A stretch of DNA of 54,690 nucleotides from Akkermansia muciniphila (GCA_945861415.1 CAMAUV010000030.1:1-54690), one strand, 5' to 3'. Positions 32,419 to 42,625 are shown, numbered from the stretch's first letter. Notes: generated by a model not told the origin, from the sequence alone. Program-made: numbers and translations.

Positions 32419-35400
32419 ATGAAATCTGCTCCGTCTCAAATACTCGCTGTCGTTTCCCTGCTTTTCGCGCTCAGTGCCGGTGCTTCCCCGGTGCCGGTGG
32501 ATATCAAGAATGCTTCGTTTGAGGAGCAGAAGACGACGCTGAACGGCGACGGGGATGGGACGCCTATCGGGAGTGACCCAGGGGATTTTACGGTTGGCGT
32601 CATTCCGCAGTGGACGGCGGCGGGCGCGGGATTGTTCAACCCGGACTCACCGGTGAACTTCGCGCCGGATGGGAATATCGTCATCTATATGGACAACAAC
32701 GGTGTGGTCTCGCAGCCCCTGGTCTTTCCCGGCGGTGCCGCGGTGACAGCGTTGCCCGGGCTAAGGCTGATTTTCACGGCTAAAGCCCGCGGGCGCACGG
32801 GCGGAGTGCCGGGAACCAATGTCGCCCTGCGCGTGGGCGGGACCGTTGTTTCCAACACCGTGCCGCTGAATGTGCCGGCAAATGTCACTGGCTACTCGGA
32901 TGTCTCGGCCACCGTCTCGCTGTTCGACGCGGCGGCGCTCGGCGCGAATCTCAATCAGCCGCTTACGCTGGCCCTCACCAACGCCGGCCAGCAGCTCAAT
33001 CTCGACCAGGCCGCTGCCAGCGTTGTGTATTTACCATCGGTCAATTCCCTGACCGCCGCACCACAGCCGGCGACGGCGGGGCAGCCGGTTACAGTGTCAT
33101 GGAGCGTCACCGGAGCGGACAGTCTTTCTTTTAATGGTGTGGATGTGACGGGCCTGACGTTCACGACCGTCACCGCGCCCCCGGTGCCGCAGAGCTACAC
33201 TCTGACGGCGACGAATGAAGAGGGCACCACGACGCGCAAGGTCCTTGTGGACTTGCTGCCGGCTGCGATCGCCGCGCCATCGGTGCGCATCAGCGAAGTC
33301 CTGACGCAGAATCTGACAGGCATCATGGATGAGGATAACACGCGGCAGGATTGGATCGAACTGCAGAACATGACCGGCGATCCGGTGAATCTGAGCGGAT
33401 GGCACCTCACTGAGGACCGCAGCGCCCCGGCAAAGTGGACTTTTGGCAACACGGTCATTCCGCCGAACGGCTACACGGTAGTTTTCGCTTCATCAAAAGA
33501 CCGCACGACCTCGCCGCCACACACGAATTTCCGCCTCGACAGCGACGGCGAGTATCTGGCCCTGACCAACGTGAACGGGAATATCGTCAGTTTTGTCGAG
33601 GTGCCGGCGCTTGGGGCCGATCAGACTTTTGGCCGCGGCACAGGCCCGACGCGGGAACTGGTCACGCTTTCCGCCGCGAATGCGAACCTGAAGTGGACCG
33701 TGCCTGCCGCCGCGGTGAGCAATGACTGGCGCGGCGGTGCGGCCTTCGACGACAGCGCGTGGACGAGCGGTCAGTGGGATATCGGCTTCAACAATGCCAC
33801 CACCACCGCCTATAACATCGCCACGGGCACCGTGGGAGGGCAGAACTACGCAGGCGCGCTGGGCATGGACTTCGATGTGAACGGCAGCGTGCAGATCACG
33901 GAACTGGGCTGCTTCGACAGTAGTTCGAACGGTCTGAGCCGGAACATCACAGTGGTCCTGTGGTCGCGAAATCAGAACGGCTCTCCATCCAATACTGCAG
34001 ACGATACGCAGGGCAGTGTGCTGGCGAGCGATGTCTTCACCACCGCCGCGCCCGGCATTCTGGCCGGCGGGCAGCGATTCAAGACACTGGCCAGACCCAT
34101 CACGCTGGCACCGGGCAGCTACACCATTCTCGCCTACAACTATGGAAGCGGCGAGCCGAATGGAAACGCGAGCACTTTCAACAACGCTACCAATGGTGGA
34201 AGTGGCGCTATATCCTTTGTCGGCACCAGTCGCTACGGCGTCACGGCGCCGCCGGCATCGCCCTCGGCTTCATGGCCTGGAACTCCGGACGGCGGGCCGG
34301 CCGCGCGCTATGGCAGCGGTACTTTCCGGTTCAAGCAAATCGCAGCCTTCGCCACGAACACCGAGGCGGCGATGCTGAATGTGAATGCCACGGTGCTGAC
34401 GCGGACGGCGTTCAGTCTGGCTCCTGGTCAGGTGCCGCAGCGCCCGTCGCTGACGGTGTCTTATGATGATGGATTCGTCGCGTGGCTGAATGGCATGGAG
34501 GTCGCGCGCCGCAATACCCCGGTTTCGCCGGCGTTTAATTCCGCCGCCACTGCGGCAGCGGACGATACGGCATCCATTCCTTTAGATGCCTTCGCCGGAG
34601 CCTTCCAGAACGGCACAAATGTGCTCGCCATTCAGGGACTGAATGCGGCGACTAGCGATGCGGACTTTCGGCTCGCGGCCTCACTGAGTGCAGAGAGCAG
34701 CGGAGACATCTACGCCTTTCTCTCCGCGCCCACTCCGGGCAGTGCCAACGCCGTGGGCCAGTCCGCGGCGGGTGTGGTCATCAACGAAATTCATAGTGAC
34801 CCCACGGACTCCAAATCGCGAGGCACAGAGTTTATCGAACTATTTAATCCACTGAACACCGATGCGAATGTCGGGGGCTGGTTGCTCGCGGGGGGCGTGA
34901 GTTATACCATTCCTGCGAACACCGTAATTCCCGCCCACGGCTATCTGGTCATCGGCGAAAATGCGGCGCACATCCAAACTTATCTCGGCTACGGCGGCGC
35001 GCTCGGGCCGTGGGCCGGAAGTTTGCGCAATGACGGCGACGAGATCGTGCTGCGTCGCGCAGACTTCAGCGTGGTGGACCGCGTGAATTACGAACTGGGC
35101 TTTCCATGGCCCACCGTGGGTGATGATCCCGGGGATTCCATGCAGCGCATCAATGAGCGGCTGGAGAGCAACCTTGGTGGTTCATGGCGCAGCGCGCTGC
35201 CCACTCCGGGGGCTCGGAATGCTGTGACTGCTGCCAATGCAGGACCAGCGGTGCGTCAGGTGGATCACCTGCCCGCAGCACCGCTGCCGGGCGATTCGGT
35301 AGTTGTCTCCGCCAAAGTAACCGATCCCGACGGCGTGGCCGCCGTGTGGCTGGAGTATCAAATAGTGGAACCGGGCGCCTACATTCGCAGCACAGACCCG

Positions 35401-38298
35401 TCCTTTGCCGCGAATTGGGTCACCGTCCCTATGCGCGACGACGCCAGCGGCGGTGATGCGGTGGCTAGAGACGACGTTTTCTCTGGGACCATCCTGCCAT
35501 CCGTGCAGCAACACCGCCGCCTCATCCGCTATCGCATCCGCACATGGGACGGCGCACTGAATTCCATCCGCGTTCCTTATGCCGATGATGATTCTCCTAA
35601 CTTTTCCTATTTCTGCTACGGCGGCGTGCCAGCGTTGAGCAGTGCCGTGCGGCCGGGCGTGACGCCGGTGAACACATTTTCCGCCGCCACCATGAGCAAA
35701 GTGCGCGCGTGGCATTTGCTTTCTGACGCCGCCGACGTGCAGAACTGCCAGTATAACGCTGCGTTCAATGACGGCACCTACCGATTCCAGGGCACGTTGG
35801 TGATCGACGGGAAAGTTTATGATCACATCCTCTACCGTGTGAAGGGACAGAACAGCACGTTCAACACCGGGAAGAACAAGTGGAAGCTCAAGTTCAACCG
35901 CGGGCGGCTGCTGCGGATGCCGGACAACTACGGTCTCACCACTACGCGGGTCAAAACACTGAACATCAGCAGCACCCCCGCGCCGTGGGCACCGTGGAAT
36001 CGCGGCATGCACGGGCTGGACGAAGCCATGGCCTTCCGTCTCAGCCAGCTCGCCGGTGTGCCCGCGCCGAACTCGAGCTACGTCCATTGGCGTGTCATTG
36101 ACGGCGCGGTGGAGGCAAATCCGTCCAATCAGTTCGAGGGCGACCTCTGGGGGCTATATCTCGCTTTTGAAAACACCGACAACACCTTTAAAGACGAACA
36201 CGGCATGGAGGACGGCAATATCTTTCGCCTCATCGGCAATGAAGGAGGTAACCGTGTGCTGGGGCAGGGCAAAGGCCAGCCGGGGGACCTTAGTGACTTG
36301 AATTCCTTCACAAGTAGTACGACCGGTTACCGTCGCGGCGGCGGCAGCGCAACCGTGGCGCCACTGGGCACCGCCATTCAGCCGGTGACGTGGTTCCAAG
36401 CCCATGTGGATCTTCCGGAATACTACTCGTGGCGCGCGGTGACCGAGGCGATCAACCAGACAGACCGCCGCGAGCAGGAAAACGTCGTCTATTTCCGCCG
36501 CCCCAGCGACAACCGCTGGCAGATTCTGCCGTGGGACTGCGACCTGCTTTATGAGAACTTTGACCGCTGGGGTCCCCAAAGCGTGCAGACCGCGGTGAAC
36601 CTCCAGCAATACGAGCAGATCGCCCGCGGCCTGCTGCATCCCGCCATTCTCACCGACTTCCAGAACCGCGCACGCGAACTTCAGGACCTGCTGCTCAACA
36701 ACGATCAGGCATGGAAGGTGATTGATGAGTTCATCAGCATCATCACTGACGAAACGCCGCGCATCATTCCCAACGGCGGGGCAATCAATGATGGCTTCGT
36801 CGAAGCCGAGCGCCGGCGCTGGGACTACAATCCGTCGAACCCCATTCCGCCACGCGGGAATACTGCCACGGGCATCTACTACCGAGGCTCGTATCCGGTC
36901 CCAAACATGAGCAACGGCCCGTTCCCGCAGCCCTCCACGCGCACGCTGCCGAGCGCAGATTTCGAAGGCATGGTGAAGTGGATCAAGGATTTCATCGCTA
37001 CCAGCAACAATGGTGGCGGTCGCCTCGCGAAGATGGCGCGTGGCGAGATCGCGCCCTACACGCTCACAGCTACCACGGCGATCCAGGTTCCCGCTACACC
37101 GGTCATTACCTACAGCGGCCCCGTCGGACATCCGCTGAATCAACTGCAGTTCGCCAGCAGCGCGTTCAGTTCGTCGAACGGTCAGACATTCACCGCGATG
37201 CAGTGGCGCATTGGCGAAATCTACGATCCCAGCCTACCCGGTTTCACCGCTGGCGAGCCTTGGCGCTATGAAATTGAAGGCGTCTGGACCTCGCCGGAGA
37301 GCGCCAGTTTCAGTGCCATGCAGAGCTTCCCGGCGACGGACCTCATCGCCGGACGCACCTACCGTGCGCGGGTGAAGCACAAGGACTCGCTGGGCCGCTG
37401 GAGCCACTGGAGCGCGCCCATGCAGTTCACCGCCGGTTCCGCGGTGCCCGGCGACATTGCGACGAATCTGGTGGTCAGCGAGATCATGTATAACCCACCC
37501 GCGCCGGAGGGCGGCGACGCGGAGTTTATTGAGCTGATGAACATCCACCCCAGCGCGCCGCTGGACCTCAGCGGTGTGCAGTTCACCGCCGGCATCACCT
37601 ATGCCTTCGCGCCCGGCACCACGCTCTCACCCGGCGCACGCCTCGTGCTGGCGAGAAATGCGCCGGTCTTCACGGCGAAATACGGCGGTGCAGCCTTCGG
37701 CGTTTTCACTGACAGCCTGAACAATGGTGGTGAGCAGATCACCCTCAGCCTCGGCGGTGCGACCACGCTGCGCAGTTTCGCCTACGACAACAACTTCCCT
37801 TGGCCCACCTCTCCTGACAACGGCGGTGCCAGCCTCGTGCTCATCGCTCCGCAGACGAACCCCGACCACAACAGCCCGCTGAACTGGCGCGGGAGTAGTG
37901 TCCCCAATCCCGGCAGTGGTGACACGGCCTCGTTTGCCTCGTGGCAATCCTCCACCTCCCAACCGGACCCCAACGCAGATACCGATGCCGACAGCTTGAG
38001 CGCATTCATGGAATACGGACTCGGTGGAAATCCCGGTGCGGTATCACTCGCGTCGCTCCCAAGCATGGTCCGCCAGCCCGACGGCAGCGCGCTCTATACC
38101 CTTACCAAGCCGCTTGCCGCAGATGATGCCGGATGGGAAATCCAGAGCGGCAGTGATCTCGCGGGTTGGAGGCCGGCTGCTGCCACGCTTATCGGCCGCA
38201 GCACTGTCGCAGGGATGGAGACCTTCACTTTCTCAATTCCTGCCACTGCATTCGGCGATCCGCGGCGATACTGGCGAACGAGGCTCTGGCTCAGGTAG
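32419..38298 (+). CDS. Giant secreted lamin-tail/CotH-domain protein (1959 aa)
   Basis: Signal peptide MKSAPSQILAVVSLLFALSAGA. Approximate order: a beta-sandwich (23-205), an Ig-like domain (206-280), a lamin-tail domain (288-405, DWIELQN), further beta-sandwich segments (410-760), a second lamin-tail domain (785-935, EFIELFNP), an Ig-like domain (940-1060), a CotH region (about 1095-1440) with WGLYLAFENTDNTF and the acidic motif LPWDCDLLYE near 1370, a Fn3-like stretch (1555-1675), a third lamin-tail domain (1685-1830), and a C-terminal module with DTDADSLSAFMEYGLGGNP. The architecture parallels the 2001-residue protein but lacks the WIG/GRDNTG modules. Probably a surface or extracellular protein; CotH kinase activity is possible but unproven. 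Confidence 0.9.
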   Translation: MKSAPSQILAVVSLLFALSAGASPVPVDIKNASFEEQKTTLNGDGDGTPIGSDPGDFTVGVIPQWTAAGAGLFNPDSPVNFAPDGNIVIYMDNNGVVSQPLVFPGGAAVTALPGLRLIFTAKARGRTGGVPGTNVALRVGGTVVSNTVPLNVPANVTGYSDVSATVSLFDAAALGANLNQPLTLALTNAGQQLNLDQAAASVVYLPSVNSLTAAPQPATAGQPVTVSWSVTGADSLSFNGVDVTGLTFTTVTAPPVPQSYTLTATNEEGTTTRKVLVDLLPAAIAAPSVRISEVLTQNLTGIMDEDNTRQDWIELQNMTGDPVNLSGWHLTEDRSAPAKWTFGNTVIPPNGYTVVFASSKDRTTSPPHTNFRLDSDGEYLALTNVNGNIVSFVEVPALGADQTFGRGTGPTRELVTLSAANANLKWTVPAAAVSNDWRGGAAFDDSAWTSGQWDIGFNNATTTAYNIATGTVGGQNYAGALGMDFDVNGSVQITELGCFDSSSNGLSRNITVVLWSRNQNGSPSNTADDTQGSVLASDVFTTAAPGILAGGQRFKTLARPITLAPGSYTILAYNYGSGEPNGNASTFNNATNGGSGAISFVGTSRYGVTAPPASPSASWPGTPDGGPAARYGSGTFRFKQIAAFATNTEAAMLNVNATVLTRTAFSLAPGQVPQRPSLTVSYDDGFVAWLNGMEVARRNTPVSPAFNSAATAAADDTASIPLDAFAGAFQNGTNVLAIQGLNAATSDADFRLAASLSAESSGDIYAFLSAPTPGSANAVGQSAAGVVINEIHSDPTDSKSRGTEFIELFNPLNTDANVGGWLLAGGVSYTIPANTVIPAHGYLVIGENAAHIQTYLGYGGALGPWAGSLRNDGDEIVLRRADFSVVDRVNYELGFPWPTVGDDPGDSMQRINERLESNLGGSWRSALPTPGARNAVTAANAGPAVRQVDHLPAAPLPGDSVVVSAKVTDPDGVAAVWLEYQIVEPGAYIRSTDPSFAANWVTVPMRDDASGGDAVARDDVFSGTILPSVQQHRRLIRYRIRTWDGALNSIRVPYADDDSPNFSYFCYGGVPALSSAVRPGVTPVNTFSAATMSKVRAWHLLSDAADVQNCQYNAAFNDGTYRFQGTLVIDGKVYDHILYRVKGQNSTFNTGKNKWKLKFNRGRLLRMPDNYGLTTTRVKTLNISSTPAPWAPWNRGMHGLDEAMAFRLSQLAGVPAPNSSYVHWRVIDGAVEANPSNQFEGDLWGLYLAFENTDNTFKDEHGMEDGNIFRLIGNEGGNRVLGQGKGQPGDLSDLNSFTSSTTGYRRGGGSATVAPLGTAIQPVTWFQAHVDLPEYYSWRAVTEAINQTDRREQENVVYFRRPSDNRWQILPWDCDLLYENFDRWGPQSVQTAVNLQQYEQIARGLLHPAILTDFQNRARELQDLLLNNDQAWKVIDEFISIITDETPRIIPNGGAINDGFVEAERRRWDYNPSNPIPPRGNTATGIYYRGSYPVPNMSNGPFPQPSTRTLPSADFEGMVKWIKDFIATSNNGGGRLAKMARGEIAPYTLTATTAIQVPATPVITYSGPVGHPLNQLQFASSAFSSSNGQTFTAMQWRIGEIYDPSLPGFTAGEPWRYEIEGVWTSPESASFSAMQSFPATDLIAGRTYRARVKHKDSLGRWSHWSAPMQFTAGSAVPGDIATNLVVSEIMYNPPAPEGGDAEFIELMNIHPSAPLDLSGVQFTAGITYAFAPGTTLSPGARLVLARNAPVFTAKYGGAAFGVFTDSLNNGGEQITLSLGGATTLRSFAYDNNFPWPTSPDNGGASLVLIAPQTNPDHNSPLNWRGSSVPNPGSGDTASFASWQSSTSQPDPNADTDADSLSAFMEYGLGGNPGAVSLASLPSMVRQPDGSALYTLTKPLAADDAGWEIQSGSDLAGWRPAAATLIGRSTVAGMETFTFSIPATAFGDPRRYWRTRLWLR

Positions 38299-38400
38299 TC
38301 TGCCGGCACCTTCCGGTAATTGTGAGCTCAGCCCCGGAACGGCCTGGACATCGCCCCTGCGGAGTCGAGTGCCCGGTCCCGCATCCGGGAACCCGCCTCT

Positions 38401-38988
38401 ATGATCATCCGCTCCGCCAATTTCGACACCAGCGCCGCCAGCATCTCTGTGTGCCCACCGGCAGGACTGCCGGAGTTTCCCTTTATTGGCCGGTCCAACG
38501 TGGGTAAGTCCTCACTGCTCAACATGCTGACCGGGCGCAAGGCGCTGGCCCGTGTCTCCTCTCTTCCCGGGCACACGCAACTGATCAATTTTTTCACCAT
38601 CAACAACGAGTGGCGCATAGTGGATCTGCCCGGATACGGCTATGTGAAACTGCCCGACGGCACTCGGGAGAAATTTGCAAACCTCATTACCGGCTACCTC
38701 ACCGAACGGCCATCCATCCGCCGCGTCTTCGTGCTCATTGATTCCCGGTTGGAGCCGCAGCTTATTGATCTGGACTTTCTCGGCTGGCTCATGGAATGCC
38801 GCGTGCCCTATGCACTCGTCTTCACCAAGACCGACAAGTTGAAATCCGCCGCCGTGGGGCGAAATGTTGCCACTTTTGAAGCTGCGCTTGGGAAATTGAC
38901 TAATGGGAAGCCGCCTGTGTTCACCTGCTCTGCGGAGAACCGCGCGGGACGTGCGGAACTATTGCAATACATCGGCAGCCTGCTTTGA
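38401..38988 (+). CDS. engB: Ribosome biogenesis GTPase YsxC/EngB
   Basis: 195 residues, full length. It is a small TRAFAC GTPase needed for 50S subunit assembly. Motifs: G1 GRSNVGKSSLLN, switch region SSLPGHTQLINFF, G3 DLPGYGY, G4 TKTDK, and G5 TCSAENRAG. The family usually has TPG(K/R)TQ at the switch; here the residue is His, a mild change that keeps the Thr. The gene is free-standing, about 100 bases after the giant LTD/CotH gene. Confidence 0.96.
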   Translation: MIIRSANFDTSAASISVCPPAGLPEFPFIGRSNVGKSSLLNMLTGRKALARVSSLPGHTQLINFFTINNEWRIVDLPGYGYVKLPDGTREKFANLITGYLTERPSIRRVFVLIDSRLEPQLIDLDFLGWLMECRVPYALVFTKTDKLKSAAVGRNVATFEAALGKLTNGKPPVFTCSAENRAGRAELLQYIGSLL

Positions 38989-39155
38989 GAGAAAGAACTC
39001 GGCGAAATTTGAGTCGTCGTTAAACCTACGACCACTGCCAGACTAGCACCCACTGCGACAAGGCAGCGCAGTTTGAACCGGGGAGGACCTTCCGCGGCAG
39101 CGGGTGATCATGCGCTTGCCGCGGGCGAGATCATTCAGGTAATTACCTTCATCCT

Positions 39156-40439
39156 ATGAAGCTCTATTACTCATTGCTGATCCCTGTTGTCGTTTGTTCC
39201 CTGCTTGCGCCGGCGCAGGCGGAGAACTGGCCGTGCTTTCGCGGTTCCTCTCGTCAGGGCGTGACGGATGCGAAGAACCTGCCTCTGAAGTGGACGGAGA
39301 CAGAAGGAGTGAAATGGAAGGCAGGGATCCCGGGCGAGGGTCACTCCTCACCCGTCGTGTGGGGTGACCGTATTTTTTTGACTACGGCGACGCAGGGTGG
39401 CGTGGAGTGTCAGGTGATTTGTCTCAATGCTGCGGACGGCAAAGTGCTCTGGCAAAAGGAGGTATTCAAACAGGAGGCGGCGCGTAAGGAGAGCCGCAAT
39501 ACCTACGCTACGCCAACACCAGTCACGGATGGCGAGCGCGTCTACGTAGTGTTTGGCGGCGGTGGGATTGCCGCGCTGGACTTCGACGGAACTGTTGTCT
39601 GGACCTTCAAGGAGTTTCGATTCTACAGCCGCCACGGACTGGGTGCTTCGCCGCTGCTGGAGGACGGGCTGCTAGTGATGCCGTGGGACGGGAGCACCGA
39701 TCCCGAGAAAGAAGGAGCTGACAAGGAGCGGGTGGGGTGGCAGCTTCCGTGGGACCGGAGCTTCATTTTCGCTCTCGATGCGAAGACCGGAAGGCTTGCT
39801 TGGAAGACCGGCCGCGGCACTTCGCGCATTGCGCACATCACGCCTAATCTCTGGACAGACGAGGGCGGACGGAAGCAGGTTATCAGCGGTGCAGGGGATG
39901 TGGTGCAGGGCTACGATCTTAAAACTGGCGAGCGCCTGTGGTCCGCTGCGAATCCAGGAGAAGGGGTTAGTCCCTCGCTGATCATCGCCGGGGATCTAGC
40001 CATCCAGCCCAATGGATTTATGGGGGCGGATAGTGTCCGCGCTTTTAAACTCCCTGGCGCGAAAGGCGAAGTTGGCGAGAGCACGATGGCATGGGAGCAG
40101 GCCAAGAACCCGCCCAAGATGCCCTCGCTCGCCTATCTGCCGCCGCACGTGTTTGCCGTGACGGAGAACGGTATGGCGTGGTGTGCGGAAGCCAAAACCG
40201 GGGAAGTGGTCTGGCGGGAACGTCTGGGCGGCAGTACGTTCGCATCCTCGCCCGTCCTTTCAGGCACTAGGCTTTACATCACCGGTGATGAAGGCATCAC
40301 ATTCGTCTTCAGTGCCGGGGATAAATTTGAATTGCTGGCGAAAAATTCTCTGGGAGAAAAAGTGCATGCGTCCCCCGCTGTCTGGAAGGACCACCTGCTC
40401 ATTCGCGGTAACAAGCACCTTTTTTGTGTTGGCAAGTAA
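39156..40439 (+). CDS. Secreted PQQ-type beta-propeller protein
   Basis: 427 residues with a signal peptide (MKLYYSLLIPVVVCSLLAPAQA). The mature start NWPCFRGSSRQGVTD is a family hallmark, and several propeller blades follow (ICLNAADGKVLWQKE, FALDAKTGRLAWKTG, QGYDLKTGERLWSAA, CAEAKTGEVVWRER). There are no clear catalytic residues of quinoprotein dehydrogenases, so this is a propeller scaffold of unknown role, common in Planctomycetes and Verrucomicrobia. The FAH gene begins 72 bases later on the same strand and may belong to the same transcript. Confidence 0.9.
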   Translation: MKLYYSLLIPVVVCSLLAPAQAENWPCFRGSSRQGVTDAKNLPLKWTETEGVKWKAGIPGEGHSSPVVWGDRIFLTTATQGGVECQVICLNAADGKVLWQKEVFKQEAARKESRNTYATPTPVTDGERVYVVFGGGGIAALDFDGTVVWTFKEFRFYSRHGLGASPLLEDGLLVMPWDGSTDPEKEGADKERVGWQLPWDRSFIFALDAKTGRLAWKTGRGTSRIAHITPNLWTDEGGRKQVISGAGDVVQGYDLKTGERLWSAANPGEGVSPSLIIAGDLAIQPNGFMGADSVRAFKLPGAKGEVGESTMAWEQAKNPPKMPSLAYLPPHVFAVTENGMAWCAEAKTGEVVWRERLGGSTFASSPVLSGTRLYITGDEGITFVFSAGDKFELLAKNSLGEKVHASPAVWKDHLLIRGNKHLFCVGK

Positions 40440-40511
40440 TGACGATGCCACAATGCGGGGATATCTCCGCCTTGCATCCGTGTTGAAGCGGGTGGTAAGC
40501 CCCGGCAAATT

Positions 40512-41318
40512 ATGAAGATCATTCGCTGTCCCGACCCCTCTGGCACTCCTGTTTATGCTGCGCTGCAAAGTGATGGCTCTGCTCTCAGGCTTGAGGGCTG
40601 TATTTATGACTCGCCCCGGCTTACGGAGGAGCGCATCGCCGCGCCCCGGTTGCTCGCCCCGGTAATGCCGGAGGTGATCTTCTGTATCGGGCTCAACTAC
40701 CGGAAGCATGCGGAGGAGGGAAATATGCCTATCCCGGAGAATCCCGTGGTGTTCATGAAATCGAAGGCTGCCGTGCAGGACCCGGGCGGCCCCATCGAAC
40801 TGCCGCGCCATCTGCGCAGCGATGAAGTGGACTACGAGTGCGAATTGGCGGTCGTGATTGGCAGGCGTTGCAAAAACGTCAGCAGGGAAAACGCCCTCGA
40901 TTACGTCCTCGGCTACACCTGTGCCAACGATGTCAGTGCCCGGGACTGGCAGCGCGCTCGCGGCGGGAATCAGTGGTGCCGCGCCAAAACGTTCGACACT
41001 TTTTGCCCGCTGGGGCCTTTGCTGGTGACGCGCGATGAACTGCCGGACCCCAACGCCCTCAGCATCCGCACCGTTCTCAATGGTGAGGTCATGCAGGACT
41101 GGAACACCAACGATATGATCTTCGATGTTCCTTCCCTGATCGCATTTCTCAGCGGGAGCAGCACGCTGCTGCCTGGCACGGTGATTCTTACGGGCACGCC
41201 GCACGGAGTGGGAGCCGCGCGCAAGCCCCCGGTCTTCATGAAGCCCGGTGACACCGTGACCGTGGAAATCGAAAGCATTGGCGCCCTGACCAACCCCGTC
41301 ATCGAGGAGCAGGTATGA
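40512..41318 (+). CDS. Fumarylacetoacetate hydrolase-family protein
   Basis: 268 residues. FAH-family members hydrolyse acylpyruvates, isomerise or decarboxylate homoprotocatechuate intermediates, or hydrate 2-oxopent-4-enoate. Visible: FCIGLNYRKHAEE, PVVFMKSKAAVQDPGG, the metal-binding acidic cluster DEVDYECELAVVIG, YTCANDVSARDWQ, and GTPHGVGAARKPPVFMKPGD. Metal ligands (E, E, D) appear intact, so it is probably active, substrate unknown. Its stop overlaps the MFS transporter start by four bases (ATGA), pointing to co-translation and a joint role in uptake and breakdown of an organic or aromatic acid. Confidence 0.92.
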   Translation: MKIIRCPDPSGTPVYAALQSDGSALRLEGCIYDSPRLTEERIAAPRLLAPVMPEVIFCIGLNYRKHAEEGNMPIPENPVVFMKSKAAVQDPGGPIELPRHLRSDEVDYECELAVVIGRRCKNVSRENALDYVLGYTCANDVSARDWQRARGGNQWCRAKTFDTFCPLGPLLVTRDELPDPNALSIRTVLNGEVMQDWNTNDMIFDVPSLIAFLSGSSTLLPGTVILTGTPHGVGAARKPPVFMKPGDTVTVEIESIGALTNPVIEEQV

Positions 41319-42625
41319 GCAGTGAGAAGGAATCCGCAGACGCTTTGCCCGGGCAGGAACAGGTCACCGGACCAATTAGTGCATGGCGCAGTCTGGACAG
41401 GAACCAAAAGCGATCTGGCATCGCCGGCTGGCTGGGCTGGATGTTCGACGGGCTGGACCTGCATCTTTACACGCTGGTGGCCACGCCCTTTGTGGCCACT
41501 TTGCTGATGGTGCCGGAAAGCCACGGGGATGTGGGCACGAAAGGTTCCATCATCCAGGCCGCCTTTCTAGCTGGATGGGCGCTGGGCGGGGCGTTTTTCG
41601 GTGTCATTGGGGACAAACTGGGCCGCAGCCGGACACTTGTGCTCACCATTCTCTGTTACTCAATCTTTTGCGGGCTCTCGTCTCTCGCGCAGAACTGGCA
41701 GCAGCTCATGATCTGCCGGTTTCTCAGTGCGCTAGGGATCGGCGGCGAGTGGGCCGTGGGCGCTGCGCTCATCAGCGAGACGTTTCCTAAAAACTGGCGT
41801 CCGTGGCTGGCTGGCGTTTTGCAGACAGGAGTGAACGTGGGGGTTCTGCTCGCTTGTGGCGTCGGGCTGATCTGGGCGGGTATGTCGTTGGATCCGCGCT
41901 GGATTTTCCTCGTCGGCACGGCCCCGGCGCTCATCACGCTTTGGATCCGCCGCGCGGTGCCGGAGCCTGATGAATGGCACAGTGCACAGCAGGAAAAGGA
42001 CCGGACACATTCAGGGATCAGGGCTCTTTTTGCCCGCGGGTTGCGGGGCACGACATGGATGGCGTTGCTCATCTGCGCCATGGCCCTCACCGCGCACTGG
42101 GCCTTCCTGTTCTGGCAGCAAAAATTTGTGCGCACGCATTCGGAAATCGCGGTGCTGAGCAGGGATGCCCAGAATGCGACAGTGGCGTGGGTGCTGGCGC
42201 TTATTATGGTCAGCGGCATTGTGGGGAATTTCCTCGCCAGTTGGCTGGCGATGCGCTGGGGCTACGCCAGGGCGCTGGCAAGCATGGCTGCGCTCTACGG
42301 GGTGGCTATGTGGACATGCTTCAGCTTCTCATGGTCCTTCACGGCGGTGCTCTGTTGGTTCGCGGTCATCGGGGTGTGCCAAGGCCTATTTGGTCTCTTC
42401 ACCATGTGCCTGCCGCCCATGTTTCCCACCTTGCTGCGAACCACCGGGGCGGGATTCTGCTATAACATCGGCCGCCTCGCCGCTGCCGGTGGCACGGTCT
42501 TCTTCGGAATCTTCAACTCTCAGTCCAATTTCGGGGGCGCGCTCCTTTACGCCAGCTTCCTGTTTATCCCGACGACATATCTCTGCCTCCGGCTGCCCAA
42601 AGCGCGCGTCGAGGTCGAGGTATAG
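41315..42625 (+). CDS. MFS transporter (organic/aromatic acid or sialate type)
   Basis: 436 residues, about 12 hydrophobic segments. The first helix WLGWMFDGLDLHLYTLV contains the D-G-x-D pattern of organic/aromatic-acid:proton symporters and sialate permeases. The loop between helices 2 and 3 reads GDKLGRSRTLV, and helix 4 has GIGGEWAVGAALISETFP. It sits in the inner membrane and likely imports an organic acid by proton symport. A Shine-Dalgarno-like GGAG (in GAGGAGCAGG, inside the FAH gene) precedes the start. It overlaps the FAH gene by four bases. Confidence 0.92.
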   Translation: MSSEKESADALPGQEQVTGPISAWRSLDRNQKRSGIAGWLGWMFDGLDLHLYTLVATPFVATLLMVPESHGDVGTKGSIIQAAFLAGWALGGAFFGVIGDKLGRSRTLVLTILCYSIFCGLSSLAQNWQQLMICRFLSALGIGGEWAVGAALISETFPKNWRPWLAGVLQTGVNVGVLLACGVGLIWAGMSLDPRWIFLVGTAPALITLWIRRAVPEPDEWHSAQQEKDRTHSGIRALFARGLRGTTWMALLICAMALTAHWAFLFWQQKFVRTHSEIAVLSRDAQNATVAWVLALIMVSGIVGNFLASWLAMRWGYARALASMAALYGVAMWTCFSFSWSFTAVLCWFAVIGVCQGLFGLFTMCLPPMFPTLLRTTGAGFCYNIGRLAAAGGTVFFGIFNSQSNFGGALLYASFLFIPTTYLCLRLPKARVEVEV

